Notes: generated by a model from the letters alone, not told the origin. A stretch of DNA of 64,000 nucleotides from Theropithecus gelada (GCF_003255815.1 NC_037673.1:87546160-87610159), one strand, 5' to 3'. Positions 22,705 through 35,674 are shown, numbered from the stretch's first letter. Made by a program: numbers and translations.

Positions 22705-22880
22705 GGCCAGGTGCAGTGGTTCATGCATGTAATACCAGCACTTTGGGAGGCCGAGGCTAGTGGACCATCTGAGGTCAGAAATTTGAGTCCAGCCTGGTCA
22801 ACATGGTGAAACCCCATCTCTACTAAAAATACAAAAATTAGCCAAGTGTGGTGGCGGGCACCTGTACTCCCAGCTACTTT
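22705..22880 (+). mobile_element. Alu fragment truncated at its 3' side
   Basis: Sense Alu from 'ggccaggtgcagtgg' through the left arm, middle A-rich linker and start of the right arm, stopping at 'tcccagctacttt'. The rest of the right arm and the A-tail are missing, so it was cut by a later deletion or rearrangement rather than by 5' truncation. Confidence 0.93.
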
Positions 22881-23389
22881 CTCTTTGTTTTTATCAATGT
22901 CAGAGGAAGAATTGTGTAGTACCAGTCTTTTCACTACAATTATTATATTGTATAATGATCCTCAGCTTCTTCTGAGATAATATTTTATTAAATATCTTCA
23001 ATTGAAATATTTTTATAAAATTTCATATTTTCTTCATCTCAATAAAACAGTACATTATAATTTATATATAAAGTATATATAAATATATGAAACTCATTTA
23101 TTTATATATAAAATGCATATTAAATATATAAAATTTATATAAGATAAATTTTAAAATTTATATATGTAACTTTATATATATATAAAATCAATAAACCATC
23201 TTGAACTCACACAGCTGATATATACTGCAGTCAGAATTTGAGATCAAGTGTGTCTGAGCACAGACCCATAACTTTGCCCTCCTTGCTACACCACCTTCTT
23301 TTGAACCTCTTTACTACTTTGCCTTATATATCTTCTTATTCTAATAATCATTTTATCTCTATGAATACAATTTATTACCATTGATTACA
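22881..23389. other. AT-rich sequence with TATA runs
   Basis: Very AT-rich 'tatatataaa' runs at 23050-23190; the rest is unassigned. Confidence 0.6.
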
Positions 23390-23575
23390 TGCTACTTATG
23401 TGACTTAGGCAAGTTAACTTATTCTCTAGGAACCTCAGTTTCCTCAGTTATACAATGAGCCTAATACTGTCTGCTTCACAGCTGTTTATAAGAACTAAGT
23501 AAAATAACGCAAACATACATACCTAGTTTAGTTCCTGATGCATATTGGCAATTGAGAAATGTTAACTGATGTTTT
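23390..23575 (+). mobile_element. MIR fragment
   Basis: 'aggcaagttaacttattctc' followed by 'cctcagtttcctcag' and 'tacaatgagcctaatactg' reads through the MIR core in sense orientation. Confidence 0.8.
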
Positions 23576-23642
23576 CCTTTATACTTCGCTTCAATCATTA
23601 TTCTTGGATTGACCTTTCTCAATCTCTTTGGTTATAAAATTG

Positions 23643-23976
23643 ATAGTAGTCTCCACCTTATCTCTGGTTTTGTTTTCTGCGTTTCAATTAGCCACAGTCA
23701 ACTGTGGTCTGAAATAAAGTAAGTACACGACAATAAGATATTTTGAGATGGGTATAAAGAGAGGAAAAAAGAGAAAGGCCATATTCACATGATTTTGTTT
23801 CATTATATTGTTATTGTTCTGCTTTATTATTAGTTGTTAATCTCTTACTATGCCTAATGTATGTATTAAACCTTGTAAGAGTTATTTACATATAGAAAAA
23901 ACATAGTGTATATAGTGTTTGGTACATCCATGATTTCAGGTGTCCAATGTGGGTCATGGATAAATGGGGACAACTG
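23643..23976 (+). mobile_element. Non-autonomous Tigger-type DNA transposon
   Basis: The left end 'gtagtctccaccttatct' and right end 'ggataaatggggacaactg' are diverged inverted termini of the 'cagtagtcccc.cttatc' class. Internal blocks 'gccacagtcaactgtggtc' and 'ttaatctcttactatgcc' match Tigger/MER-type pogo elements. The transposase region is absent; the element is an internally deleted fossil. Confidence 0.75.
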
Positions 23977-23978
23977 TA

Positions 23979-25394
23979 TTACTGATTTTTAGTCCTGTCT
24001 CAAATTCTGTTTCTTCTAAACCATTTGTCGACCTTTATTTGAATACTGATATTATTTTGCTTAATATATGTGTTTTAATTTTCTGTTACATACATGTGCC
24101 TTATTTCCAAGGAATTTCTGAATTCCTTAAAGACAGGACCTAGCACATCTGCATTTCTTCATTCATCGTAAGTCTATCTGATGCTGCTGATGATTTTTAC
24201 AAATGAGTAGATTCTGTTTGAATCCTCTAGTGGAAATATATCATTTATGTTACATCATATTTATCAAACACTTACTCTTGGAATCCTAAATATGCTAACA
24301 TGACACATCATTAATGTCAAGTCACTACTGTTCCTTGCTGCATTATTGTGGCAGTTTCCTAATGCAGCTCAAAGTACATCAGTGAATTTAGGAAACAGGT
24401 TCTGTCAGGTATGTAGGGAAGTAGCTCTTGACCTTTAATATTTCTCTGTTCTCTACTTTAAAATCATATTTATTTAACATTTTTTGTTCCGATTTTTGTC
24501 TATTGAAAGATATATTATTACCTACCAATGGTTAAATGAGAAGACACAGTTTACCTATAATTATTTCTTTCAATACTTCTGCTCAAATAGTAGGAGACCA
24601 TTGAAGTATTTTGAAAATCTATGGTGGAGTTATAGCTGATGTGAATAATGACATCCAATGAGCTATGAGTTTGAGAGAATAGGAGACTAATCACATGCAT
24701 TTATTCATTTACCACTGTTCTTTACTGGGTATTTATTAGTAGATTCTCAAAATAGGATTTTGTGTAATACATTTGTTAGCAAAATATTTTGATTCAGGGA
24801 TCATCCTTCAACATTGCATATGGTACTGCTACTATATTTCTACGTTCAGTGACTTACCTTACTTACCATAGCCTAGTATTTGAAGCCTTTAACTCTTATA
24901 TTCAAAGTATAATGTTTCTGAACATTTTCAACATTTTAAATGCAAAGTGTTTCTGTAGCAAGTCATGATACAGTGTCTCAGGAGACGAATGAAGCTGCCA
25001 CATTTTTCTTTTAAGCTGAATTAATGCTTGTGAAGACTGACATCCATGAAGACTAAAGTGCTTCAGTTACAGAAAGTAACTACAACTCAGAAGGGGCAGT
25101 CAGAGCCTTTGGTATTTTGCTACACTAACACCTAACGAAACATTTATCAATGTTCTTGTCCCTTTTGATTTTTTCAATCTCTTTGCTAAGATGCTTATCA
25201 ATAGCACTATGATTTAGTTGTTTTATATTGAAAATTTGTTGGCACACCAAATTCCAAATATAATTTCTGCCATACTTCATTTTCTCAAATATATGAGTTG
25301 TAGAACTCTAAAACAGCTTTGGTCAGTCAGGCCAAGATGTCATGCCTATAGTAGCCTTGCTCTGGGAGGAGTACCATAAAGTCTGAAAGCACAG
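23979..25394. other. Unassigned AT-rich sequence
   Basis: Nothing recognised. Confidence 0.5.
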
Positions 25395-25630
25395 AGTCTA
25401 AACCCAGACAGACCTGTAATTGCATTTGTGCCATACTGCTTCCTGGGAACCCTGAGCAATTAGCCTAACCACTTTGGAACTTGGTTTGCCCATCAGTAAA
25501 ATGGATATAATAATAAGACCTACTTTACAGGGTTGGTGTGTTTGTAGATTAAATGTGACAGCACATTTAAGCTGTTAAAATGCTTAATATTGTGCCTGGT
25601 CCATGATAAACATTCAATTAATTTTAGTTT
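25395..25630 (+). mobile_element. MIR
   Basis: Nearly complete MIR in sense: 'acagacctgtaattg', 'gagcaattagcctaacc', 'ccatcagtaaaatgg', 'acagggttggtgtg' and 'ttgtgcctggtccatgat' occur in consensus order. Confidence 0.9.
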
Positions 25631-27367
25631 TTCATGATCTTCCTGGTACCATCATTAGTACTTACAATCACTCAGTGTGAACTGGACTCAGGAATACTAT
25701 TTGGCACTCATTATTATATCTTAAAATTCCAATTTGTTAAATACAATATGATGTTATCTACAAACATATATTTATTTCGTCTGGTGTACTCTCTCTTTGT
25801 AGACCAATTGTAATTTAGGTCAGCTAAATTATAATTAGGGTATTATTTATAGATTGTATTCAGAACAAGCATTTGTTTGGATATATAATGGCACTAAGCT
25901 CTGTCATCCTGAGGTATCAACCTCTTTTAGAGATATGTTCACATTTGCTTTAAGATACCTTCTTTCTGGAAAATGCTTATAAAAGGAGTTACAGGTTATA
26001 TCTATGCTTCCATTTATGTCACATTCTCCTTTTAACTGTCACTTTCTTCCTTTATGTTAAGAATTTCAGTCAGGGTGTGGTCAAGTTTTTGAACAGATAC
26101 AATATGTTGATTTTCAAGTTAAACTTTTAGTAGATAACATTATTTGCATATTTCTAGGTGGTTTGGGGAAGTGGGTACATCTCTAGAACTCTTGCAATTT
26201 GCTAATATGTGCTATATCTAGAATGTTCCTTTAAAATGGCTTACTTTCTGTGGTATTATTTGGTTGCTTTTTCTTTCTTCTTATAATATATAATGACAGC
26301 ATTGTTAAAATGTCCATATCATTTAATTGTGTTGATATTTACTCTAATTCTCCTTCGAAAAATACTAAATGTTTTAAGTGGGTTTAAATTCATGTCAATT
26401 CTGTTTCTGATTAAATAAATATAAACCAGCAATACTATTAAAAATAATAGAAAAAGATGAAACTTGAAGGTCATTCATTGAGCATAATTATTTATAGAAT
26501 ATAATATATACAGAGATACTCCTTAGATTTATAAAAATATATAAATTTTATCAAGAAGATCAATAGGAAACTATCATTTTTCTCATTATTTCCTTTTGGT
26601 GCACACTTATTCTAAATCTGTAATTTCTAAAAGGCCTATAATATAACTTTATATAAACCAACGTGCTATATTACCAGTTTATATGATATATAAAGATGTT
26701 ATGTAGTATTTTGTTTTACAAATTCATTGCATTTTAGTACGTGTCAATCTACTATCTATCTGTCAAAGTACAATACCAAATTTTAATTGATAATAGTAAT
26801 GAAGATATTTCTGGAGTTTATATAACATAATAGTGTAAGAAAAGATGTGGGACAGATCTAAGAATTTCTTAATCTCATTCAAGTTTTACACTTGATAATA
26901 CAAACAGACTTTTTATATAACTTAGCTTATTTCTCTCACTTGGAAATTAGGAACCTGAATTATTTGAATTAAAAATGTAGAAAAAAGTACCCAATATTCT
27001 TGTTATAGTAAATATGCAGAGGTTTTTTTTGCACTGTTTGGACTTTAATAATGACAGCAAGGGGAATTATCAAATAGTTATTAAAACTATGGAATATCTG
27101 TTGTACAAATGAGGTCAATCTGCACAAACTGACTCGAATATTATAGGTTAAAACATTAAATCCTACAAGGATGCTGTTGACGTAACTTATTTTGAAACAC
27201 ACACAAGACCAACATGATAAATATAAGTAAAAATTCTGGTAGGTTATAAATCAAATTCTTAACAGAGGTTACCTCTTGGGAGAGGACGAATTACAGACTG
27301 ATTTCCCAGTGGGCACACAGCTTTTACTTTATTTGAATTGATTAAATTTCAACAATATTAACATATT
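25631..27367. other. Unassigned AT-rich sequence
   Basis: No feature recognised. Dense AT runs at 26280-26720. Confidence 0.5.
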
Positions 27368-28455
27368 ATTTATTTTATGTTCAGGCGTACATGTGCAGGT
27401 TTGTTATGTAGGTAAATTGTGTGGCATGGGAGTTGATTGCACAAATCATTTTGTCACCCAGGTACTGCACACAGTACCTGATAGGTAGATTTTTGATTCT
27501 CTTCCTCCTCCCACCCTCTGTCCTCGTGTAGGCCCCAGTGTTTGCTGTTCTCTTCTTCGTGTCCATGTCTATTTCGTGCTTAGCTTCCACTTATAAGTGA
27601 GAACATGCAGTATTTGGTTGTCTGTTCCTGTGTTAGTTTGCTTAGGATAATGGCCACTAGCTCCATCCATGTTCCCACAAAAGACATAATCTCATTCTTT
27701 CTAATGGATGTGTAGTATTCCATGGTGTATATGTACCATATTTTCTTTATCCAATCAACTTTTGATGAGCATTTAGGTTATTCCATGTCTTTGTAATTGT
27801 GAATAATACTGCAGTGAAATTACACATGCACATATCTTTATGTAAAATGATTTATATTCCATTGGGTATATACCCAATAATGGTATTTCTGGGTCAAATG
27901 GTATATAGGTTTGATGTTTTTGCGAAATTGTTACATTGCTTTCCATAATGGCTGAGCTAATTTACGCTACCACCAGCAGTGTATAAGCATTCTCTTTTCT
28001 CTGCAACCTTGCTATCATCTGCTACTTTTTGACTTTTAATAGTAGCCATACTAACTGATGTAAAATGGTATTTCATTGTGATTTTAATTTGCATTTCTCT
28101 GATGATTAGTAATGTTGAGTGTGTTTTTTTTTTTTTTTTTTTATGTGCTTGATAGCCATGTGTATGTCGTCTTTTCAAAAGTGTCTGTGATCTTTGCCCA
28201 CTTTTTAATGGGGTGGTTTGTTTTTTGCTTGTTAATTTTTTATGCTGCTTATAGATTCTGGATATTAGACCTTTGTAAGATGCATAGTTTGCAAATATTT
28301 TCTCTTATTCTGTAGATTGTCTGCTCACTCTGTTGATAGTTTATTTTGCTGTGCAGAAGCTCTTTATTTTAGTTAGGTCCCTTTTTTTTGCCATTGCTTT
28401 TGGCATCTTCAACATGAAATTGTTGTCAGGGACTATGTCTTTGCAGAGTTTTTTA
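27368..28455 (-). mobile_element. L1P 3' fragment (ORF2 C-terminal part and 3'UTR)
   Basis: Antisense 5'-truncated primate L1. From left to right: 3'UTR ('acatgtgcaggtttgttatg', 'cacttataagtgagaacatg'), then ORF2 end ('ttccatggtgtatatgtacc', 'gggtatatacccaataatgg', 'ctgtgcagaagctcttta'), stopping near 'gggactatgtctttgc'. ORF2 is not open. A run of 19 T at 28124-28142 interrupts the ORF2 part. Confidence 0.95.
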
Positions 28456-28941
28456 AATGAAGGGGTAGATGATTCAAGTCATAAACTAAATCAAATTCTT
28501 CTCATATAAAAGTTACTCAGTATATGACTATATTAATATTGACCATTTGGGGATAATTTATCCATCTTCCTTGTTTTTTACCTTGTACATAATTTTACAA
28601 ATTAGTCATTTATTATAGTCAATGTGGTTATTAAATAAGCCACAAACCATAAACCAAGAAGATGGCACAGTCCTCATTCTTAGGAATTTATGGGTCGCGA
28701 TAAAAATGATTAAAGAACAATAATAAATGGTAATCATTTTTGATCAATTTTGACTACTGATAATGTCTCAGGCTTTTTCAAGAAAGTGGGGATACAAAGC
28801 AGAATTCAAACTCTACCCTCAAGGAACTCACAGTGTAGTTATGGGAGGAGACAAAATAATGTTTGAAAGGCACAGTAGGTGCCAAACCGTAAAAGATGAA
28901 GAAAGCTTAGGAATTTAGAGTTTCTGTACCAATCATGAACC
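28456..28941. other. Mostly unassigned; possible old dispersed repeat at its right end
   Basis: 28780-28935 reads 'gggatacaaagcagaattca... tcaaggaactcacagtgta', similar to a widespread old mammalian repeat whose name I cannot fix. The rest is unassigned. Confidence 0.35.
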
Positions 28942-29242
28942 TTTTTTTTTTTTTTTTTTTGAGACGGAGTTTCGCACTGTCACCCAGGCTAGAATGCAGT
29001 GGCATCATCTCTGCTTACTGCAACCTCCACCTCCCGAGTTCAAGCGACTCTCCTGCCTCAGCCTCCCAAGTTGCTGGGATTACAGGCACCTGCCACCACG
29101 CCCGCATAATTTTTTGTATTTTTAGTAGAGACTGGGTTTAACCATGTTGGCCAGGCTAGTCTTGAACTCCTGACCTCGTGATCTGCCTGCCTCAGCCTCC
29201 CCAATGGGCTGGGATTACAGGCGTGAGCCGCTGCACCCAGCC
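28942..29242 (-). mobile_element. AluS
   Basis: Full-length antisense Alu from a 19-T tail to 'gccgctgcacccagcc'. No clear target duplication. Confidence 0.95.
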
Positions 29243-31545
29243 CTATGCATCTTAATAGTACATATATCTCCTATCTAAATAAACAAATTTATTGTAACAA
29301 AATATAAGCTTTTAGAAGGCTTATCAGTGTTATCCACCTAATTTAACTCAGTCACCATTTTGCAATGACCTTCATATACTGTAGGTCTTGAAAAATGCAA
29401 GCTCTGACACTGAAATCTTGGAATAAATGAAAAAAGTATCAGAATCTGGTACTAAGTCAAACCAGTACAAAAAAAAATTACCTATTATTCTTTGATTTAT
29501 TGGTTTAATTTTTTTTATTTTATACATTTTGTTTTGAAATTAAAATATCTCTAGTTAAAACTATTTTTATATATTATGCATTCTATATGTTACACACATA
29601 CACACACACACACATAAAATCTGTGTTTCAGAAAGGAGACTCTTGTGTTCTAACACATGTTCTAAGGGAAGTAAATTAAAAATACTTTGAAAAATAGTCC
29701 GGAATGAAAATTCATGATAATCTGTAGAAAGGTTAGAAGATTTCAAGGAGGGGGAGATTTAAAAGTTTGAAGAAGTATTATAGGAACAGAAAAATAGATT
29801 TTGGATGTGTAAAATTATAATGATGGCAGGATTTCTGCTGTGGGTGTCTAGGTAAAATAATGATGGCACCATTCAATCACTGAGGCAGAAATGATGAAAA
29901 CAAGCCCTAGTTTAGTGGACATGTATGCTCCTACATGCTCATAATTCTAGTGGCTCAGAGAAGGACCTGATGAAAGATTAACATACCCAGGGAGGGCTGG
30001 CTAAGATGAAGTAAGAGCCAGTTGTGTCAAAAGAAGCCTTGGGATCAGTACCTTGGCTACCACCTATGCTCAGTTAAGGCCATGGTGTGGAAAACAGGAG
30101 GTATTTGAGATGACCACTTGGGTGGGCCTCCAGGTGCACCAGAATCATCACTGGAGAGGTCTTCCATTATCTAAGGTCTCCAATATATCTCCCTCTTGCC
30201 ACTTCTTTGCATAGGGGTGCAAAATTTACCCACCCTCCCTTTCCTACCTTCTGGGACTTCATGCTGAAGGCTTCCCTTTTTAGTTCCTTCTAGTCTAGGA
30301 CTGCATAGAGACTCCCCAAGTCAAATGGTGGTGGTGGAGGGGCTCTTCCTCCCCTCTAGTACCCCAGGTCCTAGGCTTGGGCCTTGCTCTTCCTCAGCAG
30401 AGGCCTTTCTCATGCTGCCTTGGTCCAGGTGTGGTACTTTTGCACCTTTTGTCCCTCCCCAGAGCATCATCATCCACAGACACTTTATACACATCTGAAG
30501 ATGTTTCTGGGAAAGAGGACTGGGAGGATATAATCCAGAATTCCAGCCTTTGGTTTTTCTGTTTAAAGCAAGGTCATTGTCTCTGACTGTGGTTGCTGAG
30601 AGGCATGAGTAAATGCCACGGGCTCAAACAAAGAAAACAAAACAAACTCTTGGTTATTTTTAGTTTGAATTAGTACCTGGTAGAACTGGTCAACAAATCA
30701 AAGTGTCTAACCAGAAGCCAAAAGTGAACCAAAGATATATGTCTTTTAAAAATCTCCATGTGATTTATTTACCATTATTTAAAAGTTGGCACATCTGACA
30801 ACATGCTAGGAGGAAGTCATTGGATTTCAATGTCTGACATTTCTTTTATACAGGACATGACGTCTGGAGCCTCTATCACACCCTATATTCTCCCAACACT
30901 GGGGCTGGATATCTTTTTCATTACATGTTTTTACTTTCTTATATAAATCTTAAAAATTATATTTGACAACACTTGGTATATAATAGATAGTCCAAGTGGG
31001 CTACATGTTTCGAGAAAAAATGGAGTAAGTGTTTTCTCAATGGGAGTGTAGAATATTCCTACCTGTTTAATGTGCAGAGTGTATCTTTATTGAAAATATG
31101 TTATTGTGAAGAACAAATTTATGGTAAAAATGCTAACTGCACTTCAGAAAAGATATATGATAAAAACTTCAATGAAATTGAACAAGTAATCAATATTTCA
31201 ACAGTGTTTATTTTAGAATACAAATGAAATAATGACAATACTGTGAAATAAAATTATTTAATAATTGAAAACATAAACTAGATACCATATTTTTAGGTGG
31301 GAAATTTAAGAAATATTGTCTAGTTAGCAATGTAAAAATCCTTTACAACAAAGAATTATGTGTCCCAAACATAAAGAAACAATTTCAAAAATAATCTAAC
31401 AAGTATTATTGGGGCACTTAGTTTTGCTTTTACAGATGAACTTACAGAAGTTAAGGAAAAAAGACAAACATTTTTTGATGCCTCCCATTTCAGTAATTCT
31501 TGTTATCTAATTTTACTAATAGTGTCAGTAAGTATATTATGTGCG
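29243..31545. other. Unassigned sequence, GC-richer at 29.9-30.6 kb
   Basis: About 29900-30610 is clearly less AT-rich than its surroundings, with C-rich runs. It could be part of an old LTR or a functional element; I recognise neither. The 69-codon frame at 30377-30586 has no recognisable product. Short CA runs lie near 29595-29612. Confidence 0.45.
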
Positions 31546-31967
31546 TAATAGTTTGCTAGGGCTGCTATAACAAAGTACTTCAAATTGAATGGCTTAAAAA
31601 ACAGAAGTTTACTGTACCACAGTTCTGGAGGCCAAAAGTTTGAAAGTCAGCAGGGCCATACTTTGAAGGCATTAGGGAGGGGTCTGTTTCAAATCTGTCT
31701 CCTAACTTCTGGTAGTTCCTTGGCTTGTGACAGCGTAACTCCAATCTTCACATGGTGTTCTCTTTGTATGTTTTTCTGTGTCCAAATTTCTCTTTATAAG
31801 GTCACCAGCCATATTGAATTTGGGTCCTCTCCTACTCCAGTATGACTTCATCTCAAATTAACTGGTTATTTCAGCTGTGACCCTATTTCTAAACAAGGAC
31901 TAATTCTAAGATACTAGTGGCTAGAACTTCAACATATAAATTTGGGGTACATGATCCAAGTGGTAAC
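31546..31967 (-). mobile_element. MLT1-type MaLR LTR, antisense
   Basis: Antisense MLT1 LTR, recognised from 'gtttgctagggctgctataa', 'ccacagttctggaggc', 'tctttataaggtcaccagcc' and 'cttcaacatataaatttggg'. Nearly full length; the 86-codon frame 31585-31845 is inside it and not a gene. Confidence 0.88.
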
Positions 31968-33239
31968 AATGTGATTGAAGAACGTTTTGATCTAATGACT
32001 CTCATCAGTACAACAAAATAAACCATTTATTTTTATGTTTTAAGAAATGCGTTGAGAAGTCAATGTAGGCCAGTCAAAATTAAGAAGCACAACTACAACA
32101 GATGGTTACTTGTCATTGGTTGCTATTGTGGTTGGTCTGGTTATTACAATTAAATTCATGGTGATATATTTTGAATACAGGTGTCTTTATTGCATTGTTC
32201 ACCAGGTATCACTTTTGGGGGTTAGTTATTAAAAATAGAATACATAATGGGCACATGGTCATTATCATCATGAACCAAATAGTCTTCTATGATGTAGGTC
32301 ACAGTGAGTTCAAGCCTTTGCTTGGAGAAAGTAGTAGTCTGGTGTAGTCTTGGAAGGTGTGATGACAGTGTTGGCATGGTACAACAAAAGATGCTTTTAT
32401 ATAATGAAAGACACCAACCTGTTAATGCCATTTGAGAGAAAATCCACGTCTCAGCTCACTAGAAAAAACTGGATCAAAAACTTGGCTTTTTTTATTGGCA
32501 TTATAATTCATCTGAATAAACACTTTGAATAATTCTCTGTGAATGCATTCAAAAGTAGTTACACAAATATGTACTTTAATTCATTTGGAAAGGAATAGCA
32601 TGTCCAAATTTCTACACTGAAACCAGATTCCAGAAATGAGAGTGATGGCCTGAATTACTTTCCAAACATCGAAGCTTTGAATAAGGAACTCCTATCTCTC
32701 TCTCTATATATATAAAATATAATTTTTAACTTCTATTTTAAATACCATGGACATGGACTGACACTTTTCAATTTGCCTTTATGGTTAAAGGATACCAGGA
32801 TTAGTTGCATATCAAAGTGAAATATAAGCCATGACAGGGATATTTATTCCTTTTAAATGTTATAGTTTTTATTTTGAAATGAAAATACAATATTCAATTA
32901 AAACAATTTATACACTATGATACACATTTATATAATAGTTTAATTAAACTAAGATTTGTTTATATTGCCAGCAGTTGTTTTTCTTACCCATGGTGCATTT
33001 CAGTTATTTTTGTACAGTAGACCTTTTCCATATATTATGGAATGTATTAAAGCACAAGACTATTCCTCAGTTTCAACTTAAATTGTGTACCAGACTACAA
33101 TTAACTGATTATATCAGATAATATTATATAGTAAATTGTGACTATAAAGGTAAAATAATTATAAACATTTTAGATGTTTTAACATATTTGAAAGAATATT
33201 CATTGTAAGAACTTACCAATTTTTGCCATATTAAAAAGC
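31968..33239. other. Unassigned AT-rich sequence
   Basis: No repeat recognised beyond a short (CT)/(AT) run at 32694-32715. Confidence 0.5.
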
Positions 33240-33410
33240 ATTCATTCATTCTACATTACCAGGCACTGTTCTTGTTATATACTAAAGTACTGCCATCTTA
33301 CCAACAAGGAAGTAAAGATTTGAGGTTCCTTTCTAAGAGTACACAGTAAATGATGGACCCAGGATTCCAAAGCTTGTGCTTTCTGATATACCACATTGTC
33401 TGTGTACTTC
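33240..33410 (-). mobile_element. MIR fragment, antisense
   Basis: 'ctaagagtacacagtaaatg' followed by 'gacccaggattccaaagct' and 'gtgctttctgatata' is the reverse reading of the MIR 5' half. Confidence 0.7.
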
Positions 33411-33455
33411 AATGAGTATATTACTTGTATGCACATTTGTACTTTTAAGTGTGTT

Positions 33456-33846
33456 CTGGACCATGGAATACTATGCAGCCATAACAAGAATGAAATAATG
33501 TCCGTTGCGGTAAAATGGATGCAACTGGAAGCCATTATCCTAAGCAAATTAACTTGGGAACAGAAAACTACCATGTGTTCTCACTTAAAAGTGTGTGCTA
33601 AACAGGGGTTACTCATGGACATAAAGATGGCAACAGTAGAAACTGGGGACTACTAGGTGGGGAGGTGGGAGGGAGACAAGGGTTGAAAAATTAACTATTG
33701 GATACTATGCTTAGTACCTGGGTACTGAGTTCAGATGGGATCGTTCATAGCCAAAGCCTCAGCATCATACAATATATCCTGGTAAAAAACCTGCACTTTA
33801 CTCCCTGATCTAAAATAAAAGTTGGAAAAATAAAAATAAAATATTA
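33456..33846 (+). mobile_element. L1P 3' end, sense, 5'-truncated
   Basis: Starts in the end of ORF2 ('ccatggaatactatgcagcc', 'aaaatggatgcaactgg'), then the 3'UTR 'actactaggtggggagg' and 'aaaacctgcactttac', ending in an A-rich tail with 'aaataaaaat' units. Divergence is moderate. Confidence 0.93.
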
Positions 33847-33984
33847 AAGCAATATTTCTTGTTTTTTATGTATATTATAAAGTTTTGGGAAACAAAAATA
33901 TATACATTGCTGGAGGAGTGACTTGTCAAATTCTTGTAACAGTTTACTACACCGTTTAAAAGCGTAAGAGAATTGGTTTGGAGT

Positions 33985-34130
33985 CATCCTGTCTTTGTGA
34001 CCTGAGGAGAGTCCAACTCTCTAAGCCTTGGTTTCTTCTTAAGTTAAAATGAGCTTAGTCATGGAGTTGTTGTGAAGATCATCTGAGATAACGCATGTTA
34101 AAGGAGCCATTTAATAACACCTAAACATTT
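33985..34130 (+). mobile_element. MIR fragment
   Basis: 'tttgtgacctgaggagagtc', 'gccttggtttcttcttaag', 'gttgttgtgaagatcat' and 'gagataacgcatgttaaa' follow the MIR consensus in sense. Confidence 0.8.
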
Positions 34131-34282
34131 TTAATAAATGATCTCTGTTACAAATTGTCTGTTATATGTGCTGTAAATATATTCTCTCGTTCTTCTTGTT
34201 TTTACTTTCTTAATGGTCTTTTTTTGATAAACAACAGCCTCTTAATTTCTTAAAAAGACATTTTGAGTATAAAACATAGAGG

Positions 34283-34561
34283 GGCTGGGCATGGTTGCTC
34301 ACACCTGTAACCCCAGGTGAGGCCAAAGTGGGAGGATCGATTGAGGCCAGGAATTCAAAATGAGCCTGGGCGAACATAGTGAAACCTAGTCTCTACAAAA
34401 CAATTACAAAGCTGTAAGGCATGGTGGTGTGCACCTGTAGTCTCAGCTATTCTACTTGGGAGGCTGAGAAGGGAGTATCACCTAAGCCCAGGAGTTGGAG
34501 GCTGCAGTGAGCTATTGTGCCACTGCACTCCAACCTGGGCAACAGAGCAAGAACTAGTGTC
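34283..34561 (+). mobile_element. AluJ
   Basis: Diverged sense Alu with 'ggctgggcatggttgctcac', 'gcctgggcgaacatagtg', 'ggaggctgcagtgagctat' and 'caacctgggcaacagagcaa'. The A-tail has decayed. Confidence 0.93.
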
Positions 34562-34703
34562 AAATAATTCATACCAAGAAAAGAACACATACCAGAACTT
34601 TACAGAAACAAAGAGTTTTCTTAAAAGGAACTCATCGCGTAACTTGCATTTAGATCTAAAAATAGAATATAATCAGCACCTCAAAGTCTCCCTCATTCCA
34701 CTT

Positions 34704-34945
34704 TTTGTTTTTTAGACGGAGCCTTGCTCACTGCAACCTCCACCTCCTAGGTTCAAGCGATTCTCCTGTCTCAGCCTCCCTAGTAGCTGGGACTATAGGC
34801 ATGCACCACCAAGCCCAGCTAATTTTTGTATTTTCAGTAGAGACGGGGATTCACCATGTTGGCCAGGCTGGGCTCAAACTCCTGACCTCGTGATCTGCCT
34901 GCCTCAGCCTCCCAAAGTTCTGGGATTACAGGCCTGAACGCGGAC
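34704..34945 (-). mobile_element. AluS with internal deletion and 14-bp target duplication
   Basis: Antisense Alu in which 'gacggagccttgctcactgc' shows loss of about 40 bp of the right arm. Target duplication ccctcattccactt at 34690-34703 and 34946-34959. The insertion lies in the flank of an antisense L1M. Confidence 0.93.
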
Positions 34946-34959
34946 CCCTCATTCCACTT

Positions 34960-35615
34960 CTTGCTCTCACTGCCCTCAAAAGATAATCATTATCCTGAAT
35001 CCTAACACCATAAAACAGTTTTAGCTGATTTTAAACTTTATGTAAATGACATCATAATATAGGTACTTATTTTCTGCCTGTATTCTTTCACTCAATATTT
35101 TTGTGTTTCAAACATTTTGATGCATGTACTTGTAATTTATTCAGTTTTATTGCTTGATTGTTCACTTCGTTACTTTTATTCATTTTTATTTTATAAACAT
35201 TTATGTCAATATTATATTTTCTACCCCCTATATTGTCAAATAACATTTAGGTTGTTTCCAGGTTAGAAGTAATATAAATAGTGCCGCTATGAACTTTCTT
35301 ATACATGTCTGTTGGAGAAATAATGTGTGAATCTCTCTGGGGCATATACCTGTGAGTGGATTTGCCAGTTCACAATGTATGACTATATTCAATTTTATTA
35401 GATACTGCTAAACTATTTTCCAAAGTGGTCGTACCAATTTACAATCCTCGAAACAGTGTGTGTATGTTCTAGTTGCTCCTGATTCTTCATTAATATTTGG
35501 TAATATTTGTATTTTTTATTTTAGTCATTTGTGTTAGTATGCACTTGTATTTATTTGTGTTATTAATGTGCAATTCTTTGATATTATATGAAGTTGATCA
35601 CCTTCTCTTATATAT
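34960..35615 (-). mobile_element. L1M fragment, antisense (first piece)
   Basis: 3'UTR and ORF2-end sequence of an old L1 read in antisense: 'catttaggttgtttccaggt', 'tctggggcatatacctgtga', 'actattttccaaagtggtcg', 'taccaatttacaatcc'. No open ORF2 remains. Confidence 0.85.
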
Positions 35616-35618
35616 TGC

Positions 35619-35670
35619 CTGTGTGTGTGTGTGTAGTGTGTGTGTGTGTGTGTAGTGTGTGTGTGTGGTG
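35619..35670 (+). repeat. Interrupted (TG)n microsatellite
   Basis: Three TG blocks separated by 'tag' units. Confidence 0.97.
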
Positions 35671-35674
35671 GTTA

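Noticed and set aside
31585..31845. 86-codon frame
   Set aside because: Inside an antisense MLT1 LTR.
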